DNA of 6,512 nucleotides from JALYNX01 sp040902845 (GCA_040902845.1 JBBDWM010000010.1:1-6512); one strand, 5' to 3'. Counted from the first letter of the stretch, positions 1-6,410 are shown. Numbers and translations: made by a program. Notes: generated by a model not told the origin, from the letters alone.

Positions 1-336
1 GCAATCCACGACCTCGCCGAAGTCGGTCTTCACGGCGACGGTTGAGCCGGGCTGAATCCGGGATGTCTTGACCTCGAGGGGATACAGCTCGAAATGCTCG
101 GCGCGCAACGCGATCCCGGTCACCACGATCTCGGTGGGACCGTCGTTGGTGGTGACGACGTCGAGGCGCCGCTTGCCCAGGGAATGCCGTGGGGAGTATC
201 TCAGTGAGAGGTGGAGCCACTCGGGTGCTTCACTGGACGCGCGGACGGTGGTGGCCTCGACGTTGGTCGAGGTGGCCGACGTGTTGCCGACACCGCACCC
301 GACGACCAGGACGACAACGGCCAGGGAGGCTCTCAA
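1..336 (-). CDS. Small lipoprotein of unknown function, 3' end outside the window
   Basis: Reading the minus strand gives an open frame of about 112 codons that runs off the left edge. It begins MRASLAVVVLVVGC when started at a TTG at 336. That is a short hydrophobic signal ending in a lipobox-like VVGC, so the product should be exported and lipid-anchored at its cysteine (residue 14). A Ser/Thr-rich linker follows. Then comes a beta-strand-like region with pieces such as RRLDVVTTNDG and GPTEIVVTGIALRAEHF, suggesting an extracytoplasmic beta-sandwich. I do not recognise a family. I chose TTG because GGAG lies six bases before it; the GTG at 342 in the same frame has GGAG only one base away. 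The gene is divergent from the HtrA-type protease. The visible part holds a cysteine at its end (VVDC). That this is a real gene rests on the signal peptide and codon pattern, not on homology. Confidence 0.65.
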   Translation of the reverse strand, partial: MRASLAVVVLVVGCGVGNTSATSTNVEATTVRASSEAPEWLHLSLRYSPRHSLGKRRLDVVTTNDGPTEIVVTGIALRAEHFELYPLEVKTSRIQPGSTVAVKTDFGEVVDC

Positions 337-475
337 ACCCACGCTCCAACAGACCGAGGCGCCACAGCACCGACCATAACCTTCGGTGTTGATCTTGCTG
401 GTGAAGAGGTCCGCCAGGTCATCGAATCGGTAGAGTGAGGGACGTGATTGAAGCTGTCGAGAGAGGTTGAGGTTG
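337..475. promoter_or_regulatory. Divergent intergenic region between the lipoprotein and HtrA genes
   Basis: This 139-base stretch must hold the promoters of two genes that point away from each other. On the minus strand, TATGGT (373-378 read in reverse) is a fair -10 candidate; it would give a leader of about 30 bases before the TTG at 336. On the plus strand, TAGAGT at 431-436 fits TAnnnT and would put a start site about 30 bases before the ATG at 476. Neither has a convincing -35 box at normal spacing, so the assignments are tentative. GAGAGG at 461-466 is the likely ribosome-binding site of the protease gene, nine bases from its ATG. Confidence 0.3.
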
Positions 476-2056
476 ATGGGGGTAAACAACAAACGGCGGA
501 TTGGCGTCCTGGCACTGGCGGCAATCCTCGTGGCGTGCAGCGGCGAGACGGTGGATACGACCGTTACTACCGCTTCCGGGGCCACCACCACCAGCACGCA
601 GGGGACCACGGGATCTATCGACAACTATCAAGGAGTCCAGCCGGCTGTTATCCAAATAGTGGCCCAAGGAACCTTCCGCGATCCGGAGCTCGGGTACGCC
701 GACGGCTCGGGCCTGGGAAGCGGCTTCATCATCAGCCCAGAGGGCCTTGCCGTGACCAACAACCACGTGGTCGCGGGCGCCGCCACGCTCGAAGTCTTCA
801 TAGGTGGTCAGACCGAAACCGGTTACAACGCCACGATCGTCGGTGTGTCCGAATGCAACGACCTCGCACTGATCGACATCAGTGAGTCTGAGCCGCTCCC
901 GTTTCTCGAGTGGTACAACGGTGAGATCACGCCGGGACTGGCCGTGTATGCCGCGGGCTTCCCACTGGGCGACCCCGAATACACGCTCACGGCCGGCATC
1001 GTCTCGAAGGAACGGGCCGGCGGTGACATCACCGGCACGTCTTCGATCGATCACACCATCGAACACGACGCCAACATCCAGCCTGGCAACTCGGGCGGCC
1101 CGCTCGTGGCCGAGGACGGAACGGTCGTGGCTGTGAACTACGCGGGTGGGGCGGTTGCAACCACCACCGCCCAGTTCTACGGGATCGCATCGGATCTCGC
1201 CCAGCCGGTCATCACCAGGCTCATGGACGGCGATTTCGAGACGCTCGGTATCAATGGCTGGGCGGTGTTCGACGAGGCGGCGGCGATCTCGGGCGTGTGG
1301 GTGGCCGGGGTGGCCGCCGGGTCGCCCGCCGCAGCTGCCGACATCCTCCCCGGCGACATCATCACATCGATGAATGGTCTCCCCATCGGCACCGATGGGA
1401 CCTTCAAGGACTACTGCGACGTGATCCGCACCGCCGGGGGCAACCCGATCGCGGTCGATGTCCTCCGCTACGACACCTCCGAGGTGCTGCGTGGCGAGAT
1501 CAACGGCGATCAGCCGATCGAGTTCGCATTCTCCATCGCCGAAGAGATCCAGGATGAGGTGTCGGTGGACGAGTCCGGTTCGGCCACCACCTACACCGAC
1601 TATCAGTCGATCGTCGACGACACGGGCAAGATCGTGATCGAGGTCCCGGTGGAGTGGTCCGACATCGATCCGGCCCCTGCTTTCGATGATGCAGGTGTCG
1701 AGATCCCTTACATCCTGGCGGCGACCGACCGGCAAGCGTGGAGCGACACGTTCGACGTTCCCGGGGTCCTGTTCGTCAAGTTGGGCCCGACCGACGACAT
1801 CCCCGCCACGCTGCTCGAGTACGGCGAATTGTCAGGGAGCTGTACCGATCTCGGGTTGGTGGACTACTCGGATCCGGTTTTCACCGGTCAGTACCAGGTC
1901 TGGGATGCGTGCGGAGGTACCCCGACGGCGGTTGTCGTGCTGGCGGCGGTTCCCGCTGACAACTCCTACACCGCGCTGATGATGGTCCAGATCGTGTCGG
2001 ACGCCGACCTCGATGCGCTCGACCGCATCTTCCAGACCTTCAACGTGCTGGGATGA
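476..2056 (+). CDS. HtrA/DegP-type lipoprotein serine protease with PDZ and extra C-terminal domain
   Basis: This 526-residue trypsin-fold protease is predicted to act outside the cytoplasmic membrane on misfolded or regulatory proteins. The N-terminus has a KRR n-region, a hydrophobic stretch and a lipobox LVAC (Cys21), so it is probably lipid-anchored. A Thr/Ser-rich linker spans about 27-48. The protease domain (about 50-250) shows the full HtrA triad: His97 in TNNHVV, Asp129 in NDLALI and Ser206 in GNSGGP. One PDZ domain follows at about 260-342 (SGVWVAGVAAGSPAA, LPGDIITSMNG). Residues about 370-526 form another alpha/beta domain starting DYQSIVDDTGKIVIEVPVEW. That pattern recalls the PsbP/LpqN-like fold of actinobacterial secreted proteins, which is inference. 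It has two cysteines (GSCTDLG and WDACGG) that could form a disulfide. I chose the ATG at 476 over the in-frame TTG at 467 because GAGAGG sits nine bases upstream of it and the signal peptide stays intact. The gene stands alone; the next sequence is the assembly gap. Confidence 0.93.
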   Translation: MGVNNKRRIGVLALAAILVACSGETVDTTVTTASGATTTSTQGTTGSIDNYQGVQPAVIQIVAQGTFRDPELGYADGSGLGSGFIISPEGLAVTNNHVVAGAATLEVFIGGQTETGYNATIVGVSECNDLALIDISESEPLPFLEWYNGEITPGLAVYAAGFPLGDPEYTLTAGIVSKERAGGDITGTSSIDHTIEHDANIQPGNSGGPLVAEDGTVVAVNYAGGAVATTTAQFYGIASDLAQPVITRLMDGDFETLGINGWAVFDEAAAISGVWVAGVAAGSPAAAADILPGDIITSMNGLPIGTDGTFKDYCDVIRTAGGNPIAVDVLRYDTSEVLRGEINGDQPIEFAFSIAEEIQDEVSVDESGSATTYTDYQSIVDDTGKIVIEVPVEWSDIDPAPAFDDAGVEIPYILAATDRQAWSDTFDVPGVLFVKLGPTDDIPATLLEYGELSGSCTDLGLVDYSDPVFTGQYQVWDACGGTPTAVVVLAAVPADNSYTALMMVQIVSDADLDALDRIFQTFNVLG

Positions 2057-2075
2057 CGTCCGATCGATCACGCAC

Positions 2076-2148
2076 CTAGGGCGGCGACCACGAGTTCGAT
2101 TTGGTGGCGATGACGTTGTGGCGACGCCCCACCCTCAACACGATGACC
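2076..2148 (-). CDS. Possible C-terminal tail of a gene cut by the assembly gap
   Basis: On the minus strand, 23 sense codons read out of the N run and end at a TAG at 2076-2078. The peptide ends VGRRHNVIATKSNSWSPP and begins with a hydrophobic VIVLRV, so it alternates like a beta strand plus a polar tail. If real, the gene would converge on the HtrA-type protease with 19 bases between stops. A second minus frame is also open here and stops at 2068-2070, so the choice is uncertain. The piece is too short to assign a family. Confidence 0.22.
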
Positions 2149-2248
2149 NNNNNNNNNNNNNNNNNNNNNNNNNNNNNNNNNNNNNNNNNNNNNNNNNNNN
2201 NNNNNNNNNNNNNNNNNNNNNNNNNNNNNNNNNNNNNNNNNNNNNNNN
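2149..2248. other. Assembly gap (100 N)
   Basis: The run is exactly 100 undetermined bases, the usual placeholder for a scaffold join of unknown size. Reading frames drawn through it are artefacts. It probably hides the ribosome-binding site and promoter of the VOC gene, and perhaps most of a minus-strand gene ending at 2076. The two flanks may be farther apart than drawn. Confidence 0.97.
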
Positions 2249-2254
2249 AGAGAG

Positions 2255-2776
2255 ATGGGCGTAGGGACGCTTCGCTGCGTTGTGATCAACGTCACAGACC
2301 TGCAACTCGCCTACAGGTTCTGGGGTGGCGTCACCGGCCTCGAAGTCATCGGCTCCGCAACGGGCTGGCACGACTGGCTCGGATATCTGGGCACCAAAGA
2401 CCCTTGGAAACACGAGATCATCCTCCAACGTGTTGACACCTCCCCGCTGGAGATCCAGGCACCCAATCCAGAGAAGCCCAACCAGATGCACATCGATATC
2501 ACCCCGAATGACGGCATCGACCAGGCAATCAAGGACATCGTCGAACTCGGTGGCAAAGTCAAGAAGGCACCCAGCCTCTATCCGCGACCTGGATCACACG
2601 GCGATCATCGACCACTCATCGACTGGGCAGTCATGCAGGATCCATTCGGCAACGAGTTCTGCCTGGTCGACGAGCTAACACTCGAACAATCACACGCGGC
2701 CATGGCAGCCGTCGATGCAACCACGGACCACGAATGGCGAACCGCTGCCGGAGTCACTGGCCAGGCCGGCACATAA
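2255..2776 (+). CDS. VOC-superfamily (glyoxalase/dioxygenase-like) protein
   Basis: This 173-residue protein is predicted to have the vicinal-oxygen-chelate fold, two beta-alpha-beta-beta-beta modules that often hold a metal and act on small molecules. The first module begins at residues 5-30 with the typical VTDLQLAYRFWGGVTGLEVI pattern. The second contains QMHIDITPND (His79), an AIKDIVELGGKV helix and the closing DPFGNEFCLVD strand (Glu134). His79 and Glu134 sit where the second-module metal ligands of the family lie. The first strand (CVVINV) has no His or Glu, so the metal site may be incomplete. The last 33 residues form an Ala-rich tail beyond the usual fold. The ATG comes six bases after the gap with no properly spaced Shine-Dalgarno site visible. 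The start is still plausible because strand one begins at once. Substrate cannot be told; an antibiotic-resistance, dioxygenase or glyoxalase role would be a guess. Confidence 0.85.
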   Translation: MGVGTLRCVVINVTDLQLAYRFWGGVTGLEVIGSATGWHDWLGYLGTKDPWKHEIILQRVDTSPLEIQAPNPEKPNQMHIDITPNDGIDQAIKDIVELGGKVKKAPSLYPRPGSHGDHRPLIDWAVMQDPFGNEFCLVDELTLEQSHAAMAAVDATTDHEWRTAAGVTGQAGT

Positions 2777-2796
2777 CGCCACATCCCGAACGCTCT

Positions 2797-3252
2797 CTAC
2801 GGGGCCAGTCCGATAGCCGTCGAGATCAGGAAGAGGCTGCCCATCGAAAGGACTGCGACGACGCCAACCGCTGCCGGCCGCGGCAGCCTCGACCAGGCCA
2901 GAGCGCATGCCGAACCGATGACGATTAGCAACGCCGGTAAGAGGACGATGGGAGCGGCGGTGTGGACAAAATAGAGTCCGGGCAGTGCCGACGTTGCCCG
3001 ATCGTCGTATCCGAAGGCGCCGAGAGCCTCTTTCCAAAACGCGGCCGAGACGGCCCAGCCGCCCCTCCACAGCCATCGATTCGGGGCCGACACCGGGCGC
3101 GGTATGAACCACACCAATGCCATGACCCCGGCCGCAAAGACCAGATGACCAAAGGAATGCGAGGCCACTTCGGTGCTTCCAAGTCGTTGGAACACGAAGG
3201 CTGTGATGGCCAACGCCACCATCAACCCGAGATAGATCCATCGGAGTCTCAT
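2797..3252 (-). CDS. Small integral membrane protein, four predicted helices, function unknown
   Basis: The 151-residue product begins MRLRWIYLGLMVALAITAF and is strongly hydrophobic. I see membrane segments at about 5-22, 32-50, 95-119 and 126-149. A more polar loop at about 51-92 holds a Trp-rich piece (NRWLWRGGW) and an acidic/aromatic piece (KEALGAFGYDDR). His32 and His36 lie at the start of the second segment (SHSFGHLVF) and His97 at the start of the third. I do not recognise the family. The gene faces the VOC gene tail to tail with 20 bases between the stops and no obvious terminator hairpin there. No Shine-Dalgarno site precedes the ATG, so translation may be weak or leaderless. Codon use and helix pattern make it a far better candidate than the overlapping 199-codon frame on the same strand. 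Confidence 0.75.
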   Translation of the reverse strand: MRLRWIYLGLMVALAITAFVFQRLGSTEVASHSFGHLVFAAGVMALVWFIPRPVSAPNRWLWRGGWAVSAAFWKEALGAFGYDDRATSALPGLYFVHTAAPIVLLPALLIVIGSACALAWSRLPRPAAVGVVAVLSMGSLFLISTAIGLAP

Positions 3253-3371
3253 GCTCTACAGACGAAGATCTGACCGATTCGGGTGACACGGCACAAACCG
3301 TGCTGACGGAGGATCTGTTCGTCGTCTACAACCGGCTTCAAGGGATAGCGGCAATTGACCGATGACTAAGA
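3253..3371. promoter_or_regulatory. Intergenic region before the histidine kinase, with a dyad and a weak promoter candidate
   Basis: This region separates the divergent membrane-protein and kinase genes. A short inverted repeat lies at 3287-3302 (CACGG, six bases, CCGTG). Right after it, CTGACG at 3303-3308 and TACAAC at 3327-3332, 18 bases apart, resemble weak -35 and -10 boxes for the kinase gene. The dyad could be an operator, but five-base arms are common by chance. The kinase GTG has only a poor purine stretch (TAAGAG) ahead of it. Confidence 0.2.
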
Positions 3372-4766
3372 GTGAGCTCTTTGACCCACTCTTCGTTGCC
3401 GCGGCCTCATATCAGCCAGCATTTGAATGCCTTCTTGCATTGGCTGCCCAAGGGCACCCGACTCCCTGACTCGACCTGGCGAGTTCGGCATCGACTGTTG
3501 CTCGCCGTGGCTTGGGCAAACATCCCGCTATTGGTAGTGATCGGGTTTCGCGTCGGCAGCGATCTTGGCCACCTCGCCACCGAGATCGCCGTCGTCCTCG
3601 TGTTGTTGGCGGGTGTGCATGCGGTGGGGACAAGAACGTCCAAGGCTGTGCTGACCAGCCTCGCCCTCCTTTCCTGCTCGGGCCTTTTGGTGCACCTCAC
3701 AAACGGGCTGATCGAGTCTCATTTCCACTTCTTCGTCGTGATTCCCCTGATCAGCCTCTACCGCGACTGGCGACCGCTCGCGGTCGGCCTCGCCTACGTC
3801 CTCATTCATCACTCCGTCGTCGGTGCCATATCACCTGAGGAGGTCTTCAACCACCCCGCAGCCCTGGCTCACCCGATTCGTTGGGCCATTGTCCACGCTG
3901 TCTACGTCATGGCCCAGACCGCGGTGATAATCGTCTACTGGCGTTTCTCAGAAGGTCTCGAAGGTGCGCTGGCTCGGGAGGAGGGATTGAGACGGGGCGT
4001 CGAGGCCGAGAAGCTCACGATGGAGACGGAGCGTCTCGAGCACCTCGTCCGCTCTAAGGACGAGTTCGTCGCGTCTGTGAGCCACGAGTTGAGGACTCCG
4101 CTGGCAGCAGTCCTGGGTTTTGCAGAGATTCTGCGAGATGAACAGGTCGACCTGTCCGCCGAGGAGAGAACCGAGCTCACCACGACGATCGCACGGGAAG
4201 CCTATGACCTGGCGGGCATCGTGGAGGATCTGCTGGTTGCGGCGAGGGCCGAGATCGACTCCGTTCACATCAGCCAGGTTGTAGTGGATGTCGGGGCCAA
4301 CTGTGCCCAGGTGGTGGAGGTTCTTCCCGACGTCGATCAACAACGCATCACCATATCTGTGCCGAGGGAGAGGGCGAGGGCCATCGCCGACCCAGTCCGG
4401 CTTCGTCAAATCATCAGGAACCTGATCACCAATGCCATCCGCTATGGAGGTGACATGGTGGTCATCGAGTACGAGACCCGTGATGATCGGGTGGTCCTCT
4501 GGGTCCGTGACAGCGGTGAGGTGATTCCACCTGCAGCCCACGAGAGAATCTTTCTTCCCTACTTCAGCGCCCACGACGTCGGATCGCGGCCATCGTCGGT
4601 TGGCCTTGGTTTGACGGTCTCCCGACAGTTGGCGGAGATGATGGGTGGCCATCTCGCCTACACGCATGACGGTGGGTGGAGCGTCTTCGAGCTCGATCTG
4701 CCCGCGTTCCCGAACCCTGAGAATGTCGACATGCCCGTGGGCCAGCCCGTGGGAGCAGATGTTTAG
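3372..4766 (+). CDS. Membrane sensor histidine kinase
   Basis: This 464-residue kinase is predicted to autophosphorylate a histidine in response to a membrane signal and pass the phosphate to a response regulator. After a short cytoplasmic N-terminus there are about six membrane segments (roughly 41-58, 68-85, 90-108, 118-130, 134-150, 169-190). The sensor carries a histidine-rich motif set: His108, His117 and His119 (ESHFHFF), His146-His147, His161 (NHP), His167 and His175. I recall this pattern from unnamed membrane sensors attached to kinases and GGDEF proteins. A coiled-coil linker spans about 195-230. The HisKA H-box SHELRTPL has the phospho-acceptor His238. The HATPase domain shows the N-box RNLITNAIRYG (Asn354), a G1 box reading DSGEVI where DxGxG is usual, an F-box near Phe394 and a G2 box GLGL at 411-414. 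There is no PAS, GAF or HAMP domain. The start is the first possible GTG; a TTG three codons later is an alternative. The neighbouring receiver gene, tail to tail, is its obvious possible partner. Confidence 0.92.
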   Translation: MSSLTHSSLPRPHISQHLNAFLHWLPKGTRLPDSTWRVRHRLLLAVAWANIPLLVVIGFRVGSDLGHLATEIAVVLVLLAGVHAVGTRTSKAVLTSLALLSCSGLLVHLTNGLIESHFHFFVVIPLISLYRDWRPLAVGLAYVLIHHSVVGAISPEEVFNHPAALAHPIRWAIVHAVYVMAQTAVIIVYWRFSEGLEGALAREEGLRRGVEAEKLTMETERLEHLVRSKDEFVASVSHELRTPLAAVLGFAEILRDEQVDLSAEERTELTTTIAREAYDLAGIVEDLLVAARAEIDSVHISQVVVDVGANCAQVVEVLPDVDQQRITISVPRERARAIADPVRLRQIIRNLITNAIRYGGDMVVIEYETRDDRVVLWVRDSGEVIPPAAHERIFLPYFSAHDVGSRPSSVGLGLTVSRQLAEMMGGHLAYTHDGGWSVFELDLPAFPNPENVDMPVGQPVGADV

Positions 4767-5146
4767 GACTCAGTCTCTACGGAACCCGGCCATGAAACGC
4801 CCTGGACCGCCTCTCTCAACTCGGCGTCCTGGAACGGCTTCATCACCCAGGCGTCGGCTCCGGCTCGTTTCGCCAGGAAGGTGTCGGCGGACCGGTCGAG
4901 CAGGAGCACGGTTCTCGGTCGGGGCACGGTCTGGAAAGCGGCCCGGATGTCACGGATCACTGCCATCCCACCCATGCTCTGCACCTGCATGTCGACGATC
5001 ACCGCATCGACTCCTCCCTCGGCGGCCTTGGTGGCTGCCTGGGTGGGGTCGTTTGTCGTCTCGACCTCCCAGCCGCCGAGCGAAAGGGAGGAGAGGACCT
5101 CGTTGACAACCCACGGTGTGTCGCAGACGAGAAGAGCCTTGGGCAT
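4763..5146 (-). CDS. Stand-alone response-regulator receiver protein (CheY-like)
   Basis: The 127 residues make a single receiver domain with no output domain, so signalling would be by protein contact or phosphorelay rather than DNA binding. The phospho-acceptor is Asp52 (AVIVDMQ), the conserved Ser/Thr position is Ser86 (LLLDRSAD) and the conserved Lys is Lys103 (WVMKPF). The acidic pocket near the N-terminus is unusual: LLVCDTPWV offers one aspartate (Asp9) where most receivers have two adjacent acids. The segment after Asp52 reads MQVQSMGGMAV; I recall a similar pattern in a set of actinobacterial receivers, from memory only. Its TAA stop overlaps the kinase's TAG stop, so the genes are convergent and cannot share one promoter. 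The start has no Shine-Dalgarno site but a TAACGT hexamer nine bases upstream, suggesting a leaderless transcript. Pairing with the kinase is inferred from position only. Confidence 0.88.
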   Translation of the reverse strand: MPKALLVCDTPWVVNEVLSSLSLGGWEVETTNDPTQAATKAAEGGVDAVIVDMQVQSMGGMAVIRDIRAAFQTVPRPRTVLLLDRSADTFLAKRAGADAWVMKPFQDAELREAVQGVSWPGSVETES

Positions 5147-5155
5147 CGGCCCGCG

Positions 5156-5161
5156 ACGTTA
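5156..5161 (-). promoter_or_regulatory. Candidate -10 box for the receiver gene (leaderless)
   Basis: Read on the minus strand this is TAACGT, fitting TAnnnT, with nine bases between it and the ATG at 5146. A start site would fall at or next to the start codon, matching the absence of a Shine-Dalgarno site. No -35 box is evident. Confidence 0.4.
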
Positions 5162-5202
5162 GCCCGACCGAGACGCCTGGATTCCCGGTGGCAACAGGCT
5201 CC

Positions 5203-5208
5203 TAACCT
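5203..5208 (+). promoter_or_regulatory. Candidate -10 box for the NfeD-like gene (leaderless)
   Basis: TAACCT fits TAnnnT and lies eight bases before the GTG start at 5217. Transcription would begin at about the start codon, and no Shine-Dalgarno site is present between. No -35 box is evident 16-18 bases upstream. It mirrors the candidate for the divergent receiver gene. Confidence 0.4.
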
Positions 5209-5216
5209 CAACCGTC

Positions 5217-6386
5217 GTGCGCCGTCCCCTTCTCGTCCTGGCAATCCTGATCCTGGTCCTTTTGACAGCATGCGCGACGGAGGAAGGCGGCGGGATCGAC
5301 GTCATCGATGTGAGCGGGCCTCTCGACGCCTCGGCTCTGAAATTCATGAAGTCCTCGATTGAGAAGGCCGCCGGGAATGGGCAGGAACTGGCGGTGCTTC
5401 AGATCAACTCTCGGGCGGCACTCGACGAAGTGGCGTTAGGGGAGCTGATCCGGATCGTGGAAGACCCACCACTGCCGGTGGCGATCTGGGTGGGCCCGGC
5501 GCCGGCAATGGCATTGGGTGGGGTAAGTCAGCTGGTAGGGGCGTCGGAGCAGAATGCCATTGCTCCGGGCTCGCAATATGGCCCGGAGGCGGTCCCGGCC
5601 GAGGAGACCGGGTTGGACCTCCAACCTTCGATCCGGCAGTACCTCCAGGACCTCGATGGTGAGACGTTCCAAACGTCGACCGGCCCGGTGGAGGTGGAGA
5701 CGCTCCAACCTTTTGAGGAAGGATTCACCTTGAAGGTCCTTACGTTCCGTCAGCCGGGGATCGGGACCCGATTCTTCCGGCTCGCAGTCAATCCTGAAGC
5801 CGCATTCTTCTTCCTGGTGATCGGTCTCGCCATTGTCTCTTTCGAATTCTTCGCCATCGGACCCGGGTTGGCAGCCGGAGTGGCCGCGGTTTCGCTGCTA
5901 CTCGCCGGATGGGGGATCGTCACTCTCCCGGTGCGATGGTGGGCGGTGGGATTGGCCGTGGCCGGTTGGGCGTTGCTCACCGCCGCCTACCAAAAGGGTG
6001 GGGTGATCGCTCTCACCATCCTCGGAGCCGTGCTGCTCCAGATCGGTGGTATGTGGTACGTCGACGGCTCGGGGCAGATCGACCCTCGCTGGTTTCTGGT
6101 CCTGCCCTCGGTCCTTTCGGTCCTCTTTTTCTTCCTGCTTGCCATGCCCACGGTGCAACGCGCCCGCTTCTCGACCCAAACCATCGGGCGGGACGCGTTG
6201 ATCGGTGAACACGGAGTGGCCGTTGTCGGTCTCGACCCCGACGGGATCGTCGAGGTGCAGGGCGCCAGGTGGCGGGCAACCGCCCATCGGGAGGCCATGG
6301 TGGCAACCGGTGTCCCGGTGGTGGTCACCGGAGTCGACGGTCTCTTCCTCGAAGTGGACCGAATCCCACCAGGTCGCGAATACTGA
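5217..6386 (+). CDS. Long-form NfeD-family membrane protein with degenerate ClpP-like domain
   Basis: This 389-residue protein has the long NfeD layout: an exported ClpP-like domain, several membrane helices and a soluble OB-fold. It starts MRRPLLVLAILILVLLTAC, a signal peptide ending in a lipobox (Cys19). The ClpP-like part spans about 26-180; the pattern GIDVIDVSGPLDA, LAVLQINSRAAL and NAIAPGSQYGPEAV follows the NfeD protease order. The catalytic serine normally found in an AASAG-type motif is missing here (GPAPAMALGG, 93-102), and the usual PGG oxyanion piece reads SRA. It is therefore probably not an active protease. Five helices lie at about 195-215, 217-235, 241-259, 261-281 and 292-312. 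The C-terminal NfeD OB-fold is clear at about 318-384 (GRDALIGEHGVAVV, VTGVDGLFLEV). Long NfeD proteins usually work with SPFH/stomatin-type partners in membrane organisation; none is visible here. The GTG start is the only one that keeps the whole signal peptide. It is divergent from the receiver gene. Confidence 0.9.
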   Translation: MRRPLLVLAILILVLLTACATEEGGGIDVIDVSGPLDASALKFMKSSIEKAAGNGQELAVLQINSRAALDEVALGELIRIVEDPPLPVAIWVGPAPAMALGGVSQLVGASEQNAIAPGSQYGPEAVPAEETGLDLQPSIRQYLQDLDGETFQTSTGPVEVETLQPFEEGFTLKVLTFRQPGIGTRFFRLAVNPEAAFFFLVIGLAIVSFEFFAIGPGLAAGVAAVSLLLAGWGIVTLPVRWWAVGLAVAGWALLTAAYQKGGVIALTILGAVLLQIGGMWYVDGSGQIDPRWFLVLPSVLSVLFFFLLAMPTVQRARFSTQTIGRDALIGEHGVAVVGLDPDGIVEVQGARWRATAHREAMVATGVPVVVTGVDGLFLEVDRIPPGREY

Positions 6387-6410
6387 ATTAAGTCCCTGGA
6401 AAAATCTTCC

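Noticed and set aside
68..379. A 103-codon plus-strand frame over the left-edge lipoprotein
   Set aside because: Ser/Thr/Arg-rich translation without a signal, while the minus strand has a signal peptide and lipobox.
419..1735. A 438-codon open frame antisense to the HtrA-type protease
   Set aside because: Its translation is rich in Arg, Asp, Gly and His without domains, as expected from the mirror frame of a high-GC gene. The plus strand has a full catalytic triad.
2690..3289. A 199-codon minus-strand frame over the small membrane protein
   Set aside because: Low-complexity Arg/Ser/Gly translation; the other minus frame gives four clean membrane helices.
3300..3365. A protein-like plus-strand run (GTG start, VLTEDLFVVYNRLQG) ending at TGA just before the kinase, in the kinase frame
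   Set aside because: Only 21 codons with no ribosome-binding site. A broken gene remnant is possible but unsupported.
3362..3469. A 35-codon ATG frame overlapping the kinase start
   Set aside because: No Shine-Dalgarno site, and it overlaps the kinase N-terminus in another frame. Likely chance.
3948..4667. A 239-codon frame antisense to the histidine kinase
   Set aside because: No recognisable domain and no start signal; the plus strand carries all kinase boxes.
6398..6410. Small palindrome GGAA-AAATC-TTCC after the NfeD-like gene
   Set aside because: A four-base AT-rich stem with no T run is too weak for a terminator.
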